A stretch of DNA of 64,000 nt from Psychrobacillus faecigallinarum (GTDB lineage Bacteria > Bacillota > Bacilli > Bacillales_A > Planococcaceae): assembly GCF_014836595.1 (NCBI RefSeq), contig NZ_JACSQO010000001.1, positions 744,001-808,000 on the forward strand, written 5' to 3'. A model generated the notes under the pieces. The model did not search any database and was not told the origin of the DNA. It saw nothing but the letters and a program-made list of their open reading frames with translations. The stretch's first letter is position 1, and every line of letters begins with the position of its first letter. Positions 29,273 through 37,005 of the stretch are shown piece after piece. The position numbers and the translations under genes were made by a program.

Positions 29273-29761
29273 ATGGTGAGTTTCCAATCTTTTCATGGGA
29301 TTGTTACTATGATAAGTGATTTTGCAACAGGGTTAAATGGAGAAGATGGTTGTTATACGTTAATGTCAGTAGACAACGGTAACGGGGCTTTAGTAAATTT
29401 TGTAGTATCACCCTCTACTTATTTTGTAGACCAAGAAATGGTAGGGGTTGGAGATTGGGTTACTGGATACTATGATGGAAATGCACCTGTTCCTTTAATC
29501 TTTCCACCACAATATCAGGCACTTGTTATAGTAAAAAATAATCCAAATCAATTTGTAAAAGTTGACTTCTTTAACAGCCAGTTTGTTAGTAGCGATGGTC
29601 AATTGAGCTTAAATATTTCACCGTATACCCCCATAATTTTGACAAACGGGCAAGCTTTTACAAAAAGTCCAGCAAACCGAAATCTAATTGTAATCTATGG
29701 CCCCACCACCCGAAGCATTCCTGCCCAAACCACGCCGTATAAAATTATTGTTTGGTGTTAG
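29273..29761 (+). CDS. Conserved-looking hypothetical protein
   Basis: 162 residues starting at ATG behind GGAGGG. No signal peptide or membrane segment. It is rich in Val, Phe and Pro with likely beta-strands (ALVNFVVSPSTYFVD, DWVTGYYDGNAPVPLIFPPQ). The composition is that of a real soluble protein, but I cannot name the family. It stands alone and divergent from the sugar operon. Confidence 0.75.
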   Translation: MVSFQSFHGIVTMISDFATGLNGEDGCYTLMSVDNGNGALVNFVVSPSTYFVDQEMVGVGDWVTGYYDGNAPVPLIFPPQYQALVIVKNNPNQFVKVDFFNSQFVSSDGQLSLNISPYTPIILTNGQAFTKSPANRNLIVIYGPTTRSIPAQTTPYKIIVWC

Positions 29762-30074
29762 AAGGACGAATATAGGTGCCCGGGGTTCTTTGCACCTCAC
29801 TGATTAGCTATTTTAAGAGACGCTTAGAATCCTTGTATGAACATTTTATGAAGTTGAAAGGCTAGGACAAAACCTTTCTTAGAAATTCAAGAGGCTGTGT
29901 TCTCCGCTACAGTGAACGCTTTTCTGGGGACACGGAGCGAGCCTGTAGTATCTCCTACGCGCTTGTCCCCTAGGATTCGCCGCCTTCGCTCAAAACAACT
30001 AAAATTCTTTATTCAGGTGAAAACTGTATATAATCTCAGAAATAAAAGAGGACATCTTCAGTTAAATTAATATA
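29762..30074. repeat. Intergenic repeat-like GC-richer element before array segment 2
   Basis: Contains a short inverted repeat AGGTGC / GCACCT (29774-29797) and, at about 29897-30000, a GC-richer block with inverted GGGGACA / TGTCCCC ending in cgccgccttcgct. A tract ending in gtcgccgcc also occurs near 48845, suggesting a dispersed element of this genome. No ORF. Confidence 0.4.
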
Positions 30075-30189
30075 GCTACGTTAAAGGCAAAGGTTGATTT
30101 AAGACACAAAAAATGAGCTGGGATATTTTCTCCAAGCTCATTTTAATTTGATTTCCTTTTTACTAAAGCACACCGTTACTTTAAGTACA
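30075..30189 (-). repeat. attC-like repeat R8 (AGCTCATT central class)
   Basis: Nearly identical to R1 over the stretch gacacaaaaaatgagctggg and the following hairpin and T-rich part. Right site actaaagcacacc-GTTACTT with the taagtaca tail. Left edge of array segment 2. Confidence 0.75.
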
Positions 30190-30277
30190 AACCTTCACAA
30201 TATCTCCAAAGCCACCATTAATCAATTGTTTAGTCCAACACACCGAAATATAGACGATTTTTTAATAATTAATTTAT

Positions 30278-30769
30278 TTATGGTAATGGCACTTCAATAG
30301 TCTTAGTAGGTCTATTTATGTCTTGTTCCCATTCTTTTATGATTACGTCTGTCGATTCCTCTAAATCTGCAACTGTCACTTTAATTTTATTGTCAGTAAG
30401 CCAATGAACATTCGTAATGGGCCAATTATAATTACTAAAATATTCATGATGTAAAGATGGAATTCTAGATTCGCCTCGAAATTCAAAATTAATGACAACA
30501 ATTCGTTGTTTTGTCTTTTCGCTATTTGAAAGTAAAAACATGACATTTTCTTGATTTGGAGAATAGATTAGTTCACTTGTAAGAATACCTTCTCCTAAAG
30601 GAGCCATTGTACTCTTTTGATCTAAAGTAAGATACGCACTAGCACAAACAGTTTTTCCGCAATCAAATGTTACAAGATATGATGGTAACTCATTTTTTAT
30701 GGGTGTATATTTTAAAGTCGATAGTACATCTTCTCGTTTGCCATAGTTATTTTCTGATATGTAATTCAA
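30278..30769 (-). CDS. Hypothetical protein (cassette), start uncertain
   Basis: 163 residues, no signal peptide, beta-rich C-terminal part (NVMFLLSNSE, KIKVTVADLEE). Family not recognised. The frame begins at TTG (30769). A well-spaced AGGAG instead precedes an ATG in another frame that stops after three codons, so a one-base loss near the start is possible and the N-terminus may be damaged. Confidence 0.6.
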   Translation of the reverse strand: MNYISENNYGKREDVLSTLKYTPIKNELPSYLVTFDCGKTVCASAYLTLDQKSTMAPLGEGILTSELIYSPNQENVMFLLSNSEKTKQRIVVINFEFRGESRIPSLHHEYFSNYNWPITNVHWLTDNKIKVTVADLEESTDVIIKEWEQDINRPTKTIEVPLP

Positions 30770-30788
30770 GAAACCATTATACTCCTAA

Positions 30789-30850
30789 AAAAGGGCTTTA
30801 CTCCTTCTTGAAGTAAAGCACTCGTTAGTTTAAGTACATTATTTCACAAA
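30789..30850 (-). repeat. attC-like repeat R9 (short class, right part)
   Basis: Hairpin GCTTTACT / AGTAAAGC, right site gcactc-GTTAGTT, and a hybrid tail taagtacattatttcacaaac. Left site missing. Confidence 0.8.
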
Positions 30851-30946
30851 CTTCCTTTTCCCCTTCTTAATCACGGTTAACATAATTTAAATATAATTCC
30901 GAAAGATGAAATATAATACTAATAACGATTGCTGAGAAAAGGAGGT

Positions 30947-31054
30947 ATGAGTTTGGGTCTTGTCGTTATGGCATTTTTCGCCTTGATATTCTTTGTTTTC
31001 TGTTTTATCATGGGTTCTATCTACTGGTTTGGCGACAAAGGAAGAAAATTTTAA
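30947..31054 (+). CDS. 35-residue single-pass membrane peptide on the plus strand
   Basis: ATG at 30947 is preceded by AAAGGAGG with ideal spacing, and its own terminator follows. The peptide is one hydrophobic helix (VVMAFFALIFFVFCFIMGS) with a charged tail (DKGRKF). It is opposite in direction to every other cassette gene and appears to be expressed independently. Function unknown. Confidence 0.75.
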   Translation: MSLGLVVMAFFALIFFVFCFIMGSIYWFGDKGRKF

Positions 31055-31060
31055 AGATAA

Positions 31061-31082
31061 AAAGTGCTGCTTGCAACACTTT
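31061..31082 (+). terminator. Terminator of the 35-residue ORF
   Basis: Stem AAAGTG / CACTTT followed by T on the plus strand, 7 bp after the stop codon. Confidence 0.7.
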
Positions 31083-31100
31083 TTTCCTTCATTTGTGGAT

Positions 31101-31155
31101 AAAGGCTGTCTTACCTGATAGCCCTGTTTTCTAAAGCACCCGTTAGTTGAACAAG
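31101..31155 (-). repeat. attC-like repeat R10 (right part)
   Basis: Central hairpin GGCTGTC / GATAGCC and right site ctaaagcaccc-GTTAGTTGAACAAG. Left site missing. Confidence 0.75.
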
Positions 31156-31242
31156 CACCTTTTCATCTAATTCAAGTAATGGGCGAAATGTTCACTAAGA
31201 CTTTTTTTATATTATTCAATTCACATCAATTTTTATCCAAAT

Positions 31243-31647
31243 TTACTTGTTAGTGGAATTTGGCTTGATACTAAACAGTGTACGAGTTTTCTCGATATAT
31301 TTTACAGTGCAAGGATAGGTCCCTCGTCTAACATCACTAAAATCATCAAACTCTCCAAAAACAACAAGACCATTAATTTCTACGTGAAGTTGATGGTTAG
31401 TTGTTCTACCCGTTGATTCAAATTCTGTTACGACACATTGACCACTCACTGTTTGAAAGTCCTTATTTTTAATGGCAATATAATCCACTGTATTCCAAAT
31501 TATAAGAAACAAACATAGGATTCCAAAAAAGGTTACTGTAATAACACTAAAATAAAAATCTTTATGCCCCCGTTTTTTTTTCACAAAAAAGATTACTATA
31601 GAGGTGCAAATGATTAGCCCAATTAATGCATAGATTATGTCAAACAT
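31243..31647 (-). CDS. Two-segment membrane protein of unknown function (cassette)
   Basis: 134 residues with two N-terminal membrane segments (about 3-22 and 32-54) and a soluble C-terminal domain with beta character (VSGQCVVTEFES, LHVEINGLVVFGEF). I start at the ATG at 31647 behind AAAAGGAG, not at an upstream TTG. No family recognised. Confidence 0.72.
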   Translation of the reverse strand: MFDIIYALIGLIICTSIVIFFVKKKRGHKDFYFSVITVTFFGILCLFLIIWNTVDYIAIKNKDFQTVSGQCVVTEFESTGRTTNHQLHVEINGLVVFGEFDDFSDVRRGTYPCTVKYIEKTRTLFSIKPNSTNK

Positions 31648-31690
31648 ATGATTTTTCTCCTTTTCTAATGACAATCGACATAAATCCTTA

Positions 31691-31768
31691 TTCAACTAAA
31701 CTGCTTCGTTAGTTCAATAAGAAAAAGCTACCATTACAGGCAGCCGCTTGTTTATTTCAAAAATATAT
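31691..31768 (-). repeat. attC-like repeat R11 (left part)
   Basis: Left site AACTAAAC-tgcttc-GTTAGTT and a central segment like that of R27 (ttacaggcagccgcttg). Right site degraded. Confidence 0.75.
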
Positions 31769-31787
31769 ATAATATTGCAAAAATAAA

Positions 31788-31979
31788 TTACTTTTGGGGT
31801 GATTTGGATGATTGCAAACTATTTGCTAACCAAAAAATAATTGTGAAAACTAGAATTGTAAATATTTTTTTTACATCTATCTCTATACCAATCCACAAGG
31901 TGTAAAGCAAAACAATTCCATAAAAAATAATTACGCTACTAATGTTATATTCTTCGAAAAACCTAGTATTTTTTTTCAT
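31788..31979 (-). CDS. Small two-segment membrane protein (cassette)
   Basis: 63 residues, two membrane segments (about 14-33 and 38-56). The ATG at 31979 has GAGGAGG 6 nt upstream, so an earlier in-frame ATG is not used. Function unknown. Confidence 0.7.
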   Translation of the reverse strand: MKKNTRFFEEYNISSVIIFYGIVLLYTLWIGIEIDVKKIFTILVFTIIFWLANSLQSSKSPQK

Positions 31980-32012
31980 TTCCAACCTCCTCATTTGATA
32001 TGCTTTATAACT

Positions 32013-32050
32013 CTTCTAAAGCACCCGTTAGTTTAAGTACACCACTTCAC
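32013..32050 (-). repeat. attC-like repeat R12 (right part)
   Basis: Right site ctaaagcaccc-GTTAGTT with the hybrid tail taagtacaccacttcaca. No left site upstream. Confidence 0.75.
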
Positions 32051-32071
32051 ATACTCAGTAAATTAAGGGAG

Positions 32072-32242
32072 TCATTCACCATTTGTATATCTATTATCTC
32101 CCATCATATGGTTAGAACTTTCTCCTGGTTTTGCATTTGAATTAATTGGATTCTGATTATTGTTATTAATTTTCTTATTTCTCCTGTCGACTAGGAAAGC
32201 AAATGCGATAATAATAAAAAGTATAATAAGAATTATTAACCA
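32072..32242 (-). pseudogene. Start-less copy of the 58-residue membrane peptide cassette
   Basis: The frame encodes a peptide nearly identical to that at 32409-32585 (shared FLVDRRNKKINNNNQNPIN-type segment). About 14 bp covering the start codon are missing and the upstream frame reaches a stop with no ATG, GTG or TTG. It ends NGE-stop, as the intact copy does. Confidence 0.8.
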
Positions 32243-32298
32243 CCTCTTTATTGACTGTATATTCTAATGACTTGAAACTACAATTACTTTATAGATTT

Positions 32299-32391
32299 TT
32301 AAACTAACTGTCCTTTAGTTTAATAGGAGAAAAGGCTTTACTCCTTCTTGAAGTAAAACACCTGTTAGTTTAAGTACACCACTTCACAAAC
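32299..32391 (-). repeat. attC-like repeat R13 (complete, short class)
   Basis: Left site AACTAAC-tgtcc-TTTAGTT, hairpin GCTTTACT / AGTAAAAC, right site acacct-GTTAGTT with the hybrid tail taagtacaccacttcacaaac. Confidence 0.8.
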
Positions 32392-32408
32392 TCTATAAAT
32401 TAAGCGAA

Positions 32409-32585
32409 TTATTCCCCATTTGTATATTTATTATCTCCCATCATATAGTTAGATCTTTCTCCTGGTTTTGCATTTGAATTAATTGGATTTTGATTATTGT
32501 TATTAATTTTCTTATTTCTCCTGTCAACTAATACAGCAAAGGTGATAATAATAAAAAGAATAATAAAAACTATTAACCAAATCAT
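32409..32585 (-). CDS. 58-residue single-pass membrane peptide (cassette)
   Basis: ATG at 32585 behind GGAGAG. One N-terminal membrane helix (residues 2-20), then DRRNKKINNNN and a polar Asn-rich tail ending TNGE. A start-less paralogue occupies the next unit (32072-32242), evidence of unit duplication. Function unknown. Confidence 0.75.
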   Translation of the reverse strand: MIWLIVFIILFIIITFAVLVDRRNKKINNNNQNPINSNAKPGERSNYMMGDNKYTNGE

Positions 32586-32654
32586 ATTTATCTCTCCTTT
32601 ATTTACAGTATATTCTAACTTTTGAAACCTACAATCATTTTAAAGGATTCTCTT

Positions 32655-32712
32655 CTCAATAAGAAAAAAGGCTTTACTCCTTCTTGAAGTAAAGCACCCG
32701 TTAATTTAATAT
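32655..32712 (-). repeat. attC-like repeat R14 (short class)
   Basis: Hairpin GCTTTACT / AGTAAAGC and right site gcaccc-GTTAATT. The left site is reduced to a caataag tail. Confidence 0.75.
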
Positions 32713-32957
32713 GAATCTCTAAATAAAATATAACTCCAAACAAATAAAACAATAGATAATATAAAATATAAAGTTTTAGCGACCCAGTATGGAAGTTTAT
32801 CAAATATCCAAAATAACCCTTCAACAATGAATGAAAGTATTAATGATTCATTTATCCCAGTGCCTGTGCCCTCTTCTTTATGGATTTTCTTGTTGTGTCT
32901 AAAACCTAAAACAAAGAAGCCAATCCCAAATAATCCAACTATAACTGCTTCCCACAA
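32706..32957 (-). CDS. Small membrane protein of unknown function (cassette)
   Basis: About 83 residues with an N-terminal membrane helix, a polar loop (RHNKKIHKEEGTGTG) and two C-terminal hydrophobic segments. I prefer the TTG at 32957, which has TGAGGT upstream and yields a membrane N-terminus; a GTG at 33005 is possible. The stop codon lies in repeat R14. Confidence 0.65.
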   Translation of the reverse strand: MWEAVIVGLFGIGFFVLGFRHNKKIHKEEGTGTGINESLILSFIVEGLFWIFDKLPYWVAKTLYFILSIVLFVWSYILFRDSY

Positions 32958-33010
32958 AATTATTACCTCAATTCCATCAATGGTGTTATTGTACCTGTTT
33001 TTCACCTTAT

Positions 33011-33141
33011 TAAACTAACCTGCTGCGTTAGTTTAAGTGTAACATTTCACAATGCATATTCTGAGATCAACTTAATATATTGCACATAAAAATAGACCAT
33101 CGAAATGATGGCCACATTTTACTAAACCAGCTAATAGGATG
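33011..33141 (-). repeat. attC-like repeat R15 (long class, right site degraded)
   Basis: Left site AACTAAC-ctgctgc-GTTAGTT pairs perfectly, and the long central segment carries GACCATC / GATGGCC. The right site reads actaaaccagctaatag, so it is mutated next to the IS110-family element. Confidence 0.8.
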
Positions 33142-33211
33142 TCAATATTTTTCTCTAAAATTATTATTAATCTTATGATATACTATTTTATGCATGACAA
33201 ATAGCCCTCCA

Positions 33212-33231
33212 AAAACCTTTTGGAAGGTTTT
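33212..33231 (-). terminator. Terminator downstream of the transposase
   Basis: Stem AAAACCTT / AAGGTTTT, 25 bp after the transposase stop, with T on the minus strand. Confidence 0.6.
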
Positions 33232-33255
33232 CTCTTAATTACTTGTAACCAGTAA

Positions 33256-34458
33256 TTACGCTATATCTTGGAAAGTTTCTTTGCTATTTAATAAAGCATA
33301 AATCCAATGAAGCAGTTTGTTAATACAGGCTACTATCGCCACTTTTGCAGGCTTTCCCTCTGATTTCTTCTTATCATAGAATTCTTTCCGCTTGTTGTTT
33401 CTTGAACTTCTGATACCACACAATACGGCAAGATACAAAGCATGGCGTAATCTACTTGAACCTCGTTTTGTAATACGATTGGTTGTGGCAGTAAACTTTC
33501 CTGATGAGTGAACACTGGGATCTACTCCTGCAAAGGCAACTAGTTTTTTCGGATGATTAAACCGTTCGATTTCTCCGATCTCAGAGATTATCGTGGCAGC
33601 GATCTTTTCTCCGATTCCTGGAATCGATTGGACAATCTTGTAATCTTCTAATTCATTTGCCAAGGTCACTATACGAATTTCCAACTCCGAAAGGTGCCCT
33701 TGGTACTGAAAAAGCATTTCAATATACATTTGAAGATTGATCAAGTGACTATGATACACCACTTTTTGAAATGGATTTCGATAGGCAGAATCCATTAGTT
33801 TTTTTGCCTTTTCCAATGCCCATTGACTAGAACGTCTTGGACAAAACTCCATCACACACTCTGCTACCTTACTTTCTCCAGCCGTTATTACATCTTCTGA
33901 AGTGGGATATTTCTTTAACATCAATAAAGAAACCTTTGAATAAAGATCACCAAAAACCTTGCGGTATTCAGGAAACACTTGATCTAGAATAGTGTGAAAC
34001 TGTAGCTTAGCCTCCACATACATATTCGTCACAATCTCCTGTTGTCTCGATAGATTTCTAAGATTTAAGAGTTGAATCCCTCTTTTTTTATGAGGTTCAA
34101 AATCTTCTTTGTAATAAAGCATACACAACTGATACGCATCAATTGCGTCTGTTTTTACCTTTCTTAAACTAGATCTCTTCGCTTGATAAGAAATAATAGG
34201 GTTAAGCAAGATATATAAAACCTCGTTCTCCTCCAAGCATTGAATAACAGGAGAGTGGTAATGGCCTGTAGATTCTAGAATGACTTTAGGCATTTGCCCG
34301 GTCATCACTTCGATCTCATGTAAGAAGCCTATAAAACGGTCTAAATCCTCTCGTGTATGCTTCATAGAATAACTCTTTCCAAACGGCTTCGATTTATCTA
34401 AAAATGCCTGAACTTGGCTCTCTCCTTTTGCCACATCCAGACCAACTACTGGGTTCAT
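33256..34458 (-). CDS. IS110-family transposase (DEDD recombinase)
   Basis: 400 residues. The N-terminal RuvC-like domain has the DEDD set at D8, E62, D104 and D107 (GLDVAKG, ILESTGHYH, KTDAIDAYQ). The C-terminal Transposase_20 domain has IPGIGEKIAATIISEIGE and the serine segment PSVHSSGKF. The length is full and no lesion is seen, so it may be active. AGGAGG precedes the ATG. IS110 enzymes are guided by a bridge/seeker RNA from the element's own non-coding end. Confidence 0.93.
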   Translation of the reverse strand: MNPVVGLDVAKGESQVQAFLDKSKPFGKSYSMKHTREDLDRFIGFLHEIEVMTGQMPKVILESTGHYHSPVIQCLEENEVLYILLNPIISYQAKRSSLRKVKTDAIDAYQLCMLYYKEDFEPHKKRGIQLLNLRNLSRQQEIVTNMYVEAKLQFHTILDQVFPEYRKVFGDLYSKVSLLMLKKYPTSEDVITAGESKVAECVMEFCPRRSSQWALEKAKKLMDSAYRNPFQKVVYHSHLINLQMYIEMLFQYQGHLSELEIRIVTLANELEDYKIVQSIPGIGEKIAATIISEIGEIERFNHPKKLVAFAGVDPSVHSSGKFTATTNRITKRGSSRLRHALYLAVLCGIRSSRNNKRKEFYDKKKSEGKPAKVAIVACINKLLHWIYALLNSKETFQDIA

Positions 34459-34652
34459 TCAACTTCCTCCTCTGACTAACTCACCAGTACCCCTGTTCCT
34501 CCTTATAGTGTCATAGCTTCGCTTGTTATACGAGATCTATGTCCCAACCAGCCTCAAACATGTTTCTACAAGTAGGGGGTGGACAGTTTAGCCGACGGGA
34601 TCATTGTCCCACGCACCCGTACGTCCTACCCTGGCTACTGATATATTAAATC
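34459..34652 (-). ncRNA. Candidate bridge-RNA region of the IS110 element
   Basis: About 190 bp without ORF, upstream of the transposase, GC-richer than the surroundings and with short complementary blocks (gggtgg / ccaccc region, cgggatcattgtcccacg). In IS110-group elements the bridge RNA is encoded upstream of the gene. I did not fold it. Confidence 0.4.
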
Positions 34653-34660
34653 CTATAAAA

Positions 34661-34720
34661 ATAAGGTCAACCAGTAAAAACTGGTTAACCTTATAATACG
34701 AAGCACCCGTTAGGTGAAGA
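34661..34720 (-). repeat. attC-like repeat R16 (right part)
   Basis: Central hairpin AAGGT-AACCAGT / ACTGGTTAACCTT at 34663-34692 and right site agcaccc-GTTAGGT. The left site was probably displaced by the IS. Confidence 0.75.
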
Positions 34721-34722
34721 TA

Positions 34723-35211
34723 CTAATCAGTAATTTTGAATGAAAATATAGTGTCTCCATCTTCATTTTTGTTTTCTATATAATTACCATTTGAATATTT
34801 ACAGATTACTTTTTTCCAAAATATTTGAGCATCTTTGTTTTCTTTAATAACAGATACTTCCCACTTTTCTTTATATTTTTCAAATAAATTTATAGCAGCT
34901 ATTCTCCCTACACCCATTTTTCTGTACTTTTTCATAACAAAAAATTCAGCCATCGAATTATAAACATCATTGCTGCTATCATTCTTAATCTTTCTTATTA
35001 AAGCAAATCCAGCATATTTACTATTAACTTTAATAAAGAATGGATATCTGTTTGGCTCATTCCAATAATTATCTAAATACTTATAGTCATATAAACCAAT
35101 CTCATTTACATCATCATTCGTAAATTCACTAAAATCATAATTGTACAATTCTATCAGATGTCTTAAAACAAATTTTCTCTCATAATCTACTTGCTCAATA
35201 GTGATACTCAT
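34723..35211 (-). CDS. GNAT family N-acetyltransferase (cassette)
   Basis: 162 residues. The acetyl-CoA loop is visible as KYRKMGVGRIAA (R/QxxGxG/A motif), following the strand SMAEFFVMKKYR, with a C-terminal IFWKK helix. Cytosolic acyl transfer is expected; substrate unknown. AAGGAGGG lies upstream of the ATG. Confidence 0.85.
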   Translation of the reverse strand: MSITIEQVDYERKFVLRHLIELYNYDFSEFTNDDVNEIGLYDYKYLDNYWNEPNRYPFFIKVNSKYAGFALIRKIKNDSSNDVYNSMAEFFVMKKYRKMGVGRIAAINLFEKYKEKWEVSVIKENKDAQIFWKKVICKYSNGNYIENKNEDGDTIFSFKITD

Positions 35212-35248
35212 AAGCGACGAGAACCCTCCTTAAAAACAGAATTTCTTC

Positions 35249-35398
35249 TTCAACTAAACTGCTGCTTTAGTTTAAGTGTAACATTTCACAATGTATATCT
35301 GAGATCAACTTAATATTTTGGACATAAAGATAGACCATCGAATGATGGCCATATTTTGCTAAAGCACCCGTTAGTTTAAGTACAATATTTCACAATCT
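35249..35398 (-). repeat. attC-like repeat R17 (complete, long class)
   Basis: Left site AACTAAA-ctgctgc-TTTAGTT pairs perfectly, central hairpin GACCATC / GATGGCC, right site ctaaagcaccc-GTTAGTT with the hybrid tail taagtacaatatttcacaa. Confidence 0.87.
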
Positions 35399-35401
35399 AA
35401 C

Positions 35402-35482
35402 CTAAACCTCTTCTTTTGTACATTCTGTATATGAGTCGAAATCTTCACAATCCAATATAAGTTCACAACTCTGAGGGTGAAC
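35402..35482 (-). pseudogene. 3' fragment duplicated from the 39685-40035 gene
   Basis: Encodes HPQSCELILDCEDFDSYTE and TKEEV-stop, almost the same as the C-terminus of the intact protein at 39685-40035. The rest of the gene and its upstream repeat are missing, so two units were fused by deletion. Confidence 0.85.
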
Positions 35483-35661
35483 AATAAAAAAGTCTTGTGG
35501 TATCCATCATTAAACGACTTAATAAAAAGCTGTTTAAAGTTAAACAAAGAGAAATCTCCTACAACGCTGTTAAGTCAAAATTCTAAGAGGTTATATTTAA
35601 TTCCAAACTTTATTTGGGAACATTTTTTGAATTTGTTTTGCATGCTTTATAAATTTTTTCT

Positions 35662-36627
35662 TTATCCCTTAAAATACTGTCCAATGATTTTTGGAATCGT
35701 TAGTACTATATCTGTAAAGGTTAATGAATTTTCTATTTTATCAAAAGTATCCATCTTATTGTCATCCAAAGGCCATGACGTCACTGTATCTCCCTGTACT
35801 GGTTCAAGATGATTTTGGAACTGGATGCGAATTGATTTAGCTTTTTCAAATTGTGGGCGATCCATTACTTGAAAATGGATATGTGCCTCTGACGAATTGC
35901 CTGAATTCCCACATAGCCCTAATAGTTGGCCTTCTTTAACATGTTCGCCTTCCTTTACTAAAATCGAGCCGTTTTTAAAATGTGCAATCATACTATTTTC
36001 CTTATTTGAATGTTCAATTACTATATAGTTGCCGGTTGGATATTGCTCGTTCATTTTACCAGGTACATTATCTTTAATACCATCTACTACTTCTACAACT
36101 TTCCCATTCAACGGTGCAACAATATCTTTGCCGAAAGCAAAATAATTTTCATTGATTAAATTTGTACCCTCATATGTTACCCCGTTTATTACACGTACTA
36201 AATCGTAAGCATAGCGTTGGTTTTCATACGCATAATGATAATTATCAAACTCATTTGTACCGCCCCAAAATACGAACCACTCATCACGGATTGGCATTCG
36301 ATATTGGTTTTTTGTCCGTCTTTTGTCAGAGTCGTAAGTGATAAAAGGTTTCAAATAAAATCCTGTAATTACTTGCCTAGGATCATATGCTAACTGAATC
36401 GCTTTTTCTTTATTTTGGTCTATCCAAATAACTTGAGTTGTACCAAACCATTCCTTTTCGGAAAACTTCTCTAATTTTTGTATACCTTGTTTATAAGAAT
36501 GGCATATATTTTGAAATTCATTTAACCCAAGAAGATTTTGAAAATCTTTTGATGTAGTTTTATAAAGTAATTCAAACTCTTCATTGATAAAATGTGCCCC
36601 AAATTTATTTAAGTCTAATTTTGACAT
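35662..36627 (-). CDS. M23-family (LytM-like) metallopeptidase domain protein (cassette)
   Basis: 321 residues. Residues 1-100 form an alpha/beta domain resembling DUF3887-type domains. From about residue 150 follows the M23 fold with QRYAYDLV (metal Asp), ENYFAFGKDIVAPLNGKV, YIVIEHSN and AHIHFQV (HxH). There is no signal peptide or membrane segment, so the cell-wall role usual for M23 is uncertain. It is the largest cassette gene and has 180 bp of empty sequence after its stop, consistent with a deletion there. Confidence 0.85.
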   Translation of the reverse strand: MSKLDLNKFGAHFINEEFELLYKTTSKDFQNLLGLNEFQNICHSYKQGIQKLEKFSEKEWFGTTQVIWIDQNKEKAIQLAYDPRQVITGFYLKPFITYDSDKRRTKNQYRMPIRDEWFVFWGGTNEFDNYHYAYENQRYAYDLVRVINGVTYEGTNLINENYFAFGKDIVAPLNGKVVEVVDGIKDNVPGKMNEQYPTGNYIVIEHSNKENSMIAHFKNGSILVKEGEHVKEGQLLGLCGNSGNSSEAHIHFQVMDRPQFEKAKSIRIQFQNHLEPVQGDTVTSWPLDDNKMDTFDKIENSLTFTDIVLTIPKIIGQYFKG

Positions 36628-36800
36628 ATGTATCCTCCAATCTCAGCATTCAAAAATAATCCATTCGTTTATCTTTACGAATACAATGAACTGAAAGTTT
36701 CGAAAAATGGAAGAATAGTTTAGTTGTTTTAAAAGTTTCCCAAAGCATTGTTTGATAAGATTTCTTTACTTAGCTTTGTAAATCTGACTATAATCCTTGG

Positions 36801-36830
36801 TACAATAAACTGCACCGCTAGATGAATAAG
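36801..36830 (-). repeat. attC-like repeat R18a (left site of a split repeat)
   Basis: Left-site remnant ATAAACtgcaccGCTAGATgaataag. The rest of a repeat does not follow. Confidence 0.65.
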
Positions 36831-36870
36831 AAATCACATTTTACAATATAACCCTCTTCATTGTAATCAC

Positions 36871-37005
36871 TTAGGCATTCTTACATTCTATTTGCATCAA
36901 ATGGTAAGTTCCTTCTAGTGATGTCCATCCAACGAGTTCGATTTGTATTGGTAGTTCAACAAGTCCTGTAATTGCATCCCCAAAATCAAACATTCCACAA
37001 CGCAT
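36871..37005 (-). pseudogene. Possible 3' fragment of a cassette gene fused to a repeat
   Basis: A 44-codon frame (MRCGMFDFGDAITGLVELPI, ending QIECKNA) with protein-like composition. Its first codons come from repeat R18b and it has no ribosome site, so it is probably the end of a gene whose front was deleted. Confidence 0.45.

Larger units (their letters stand above)
33142..34652 (-). mobile_element. IS110-family insertion sequence (ends approximate)
   Basis: A transposase gene with about 110 bp downstream and 190 bp upstream, lying between a degraded repeat (R15) and a left-truncated repeat (R16). IS110 elements lack clear terminal inverted repeats, so the ends are set by where repeat homology stops. 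Confidence 0.7.

Noticed and set aside
33333-33515. Minus-strand 60-codon ORF inside the transposase gene
   Set aside because: Out-of-frame shadow of the IS110 transposase.
35477-35812. Plus-strand ORF of 111 codons
   Set aside because: Overlaps the 3' end of the M23 peptidase gene and the truncated duplicate; composition is non-protein-like beyond the first codons and it lacks a ribosome site.
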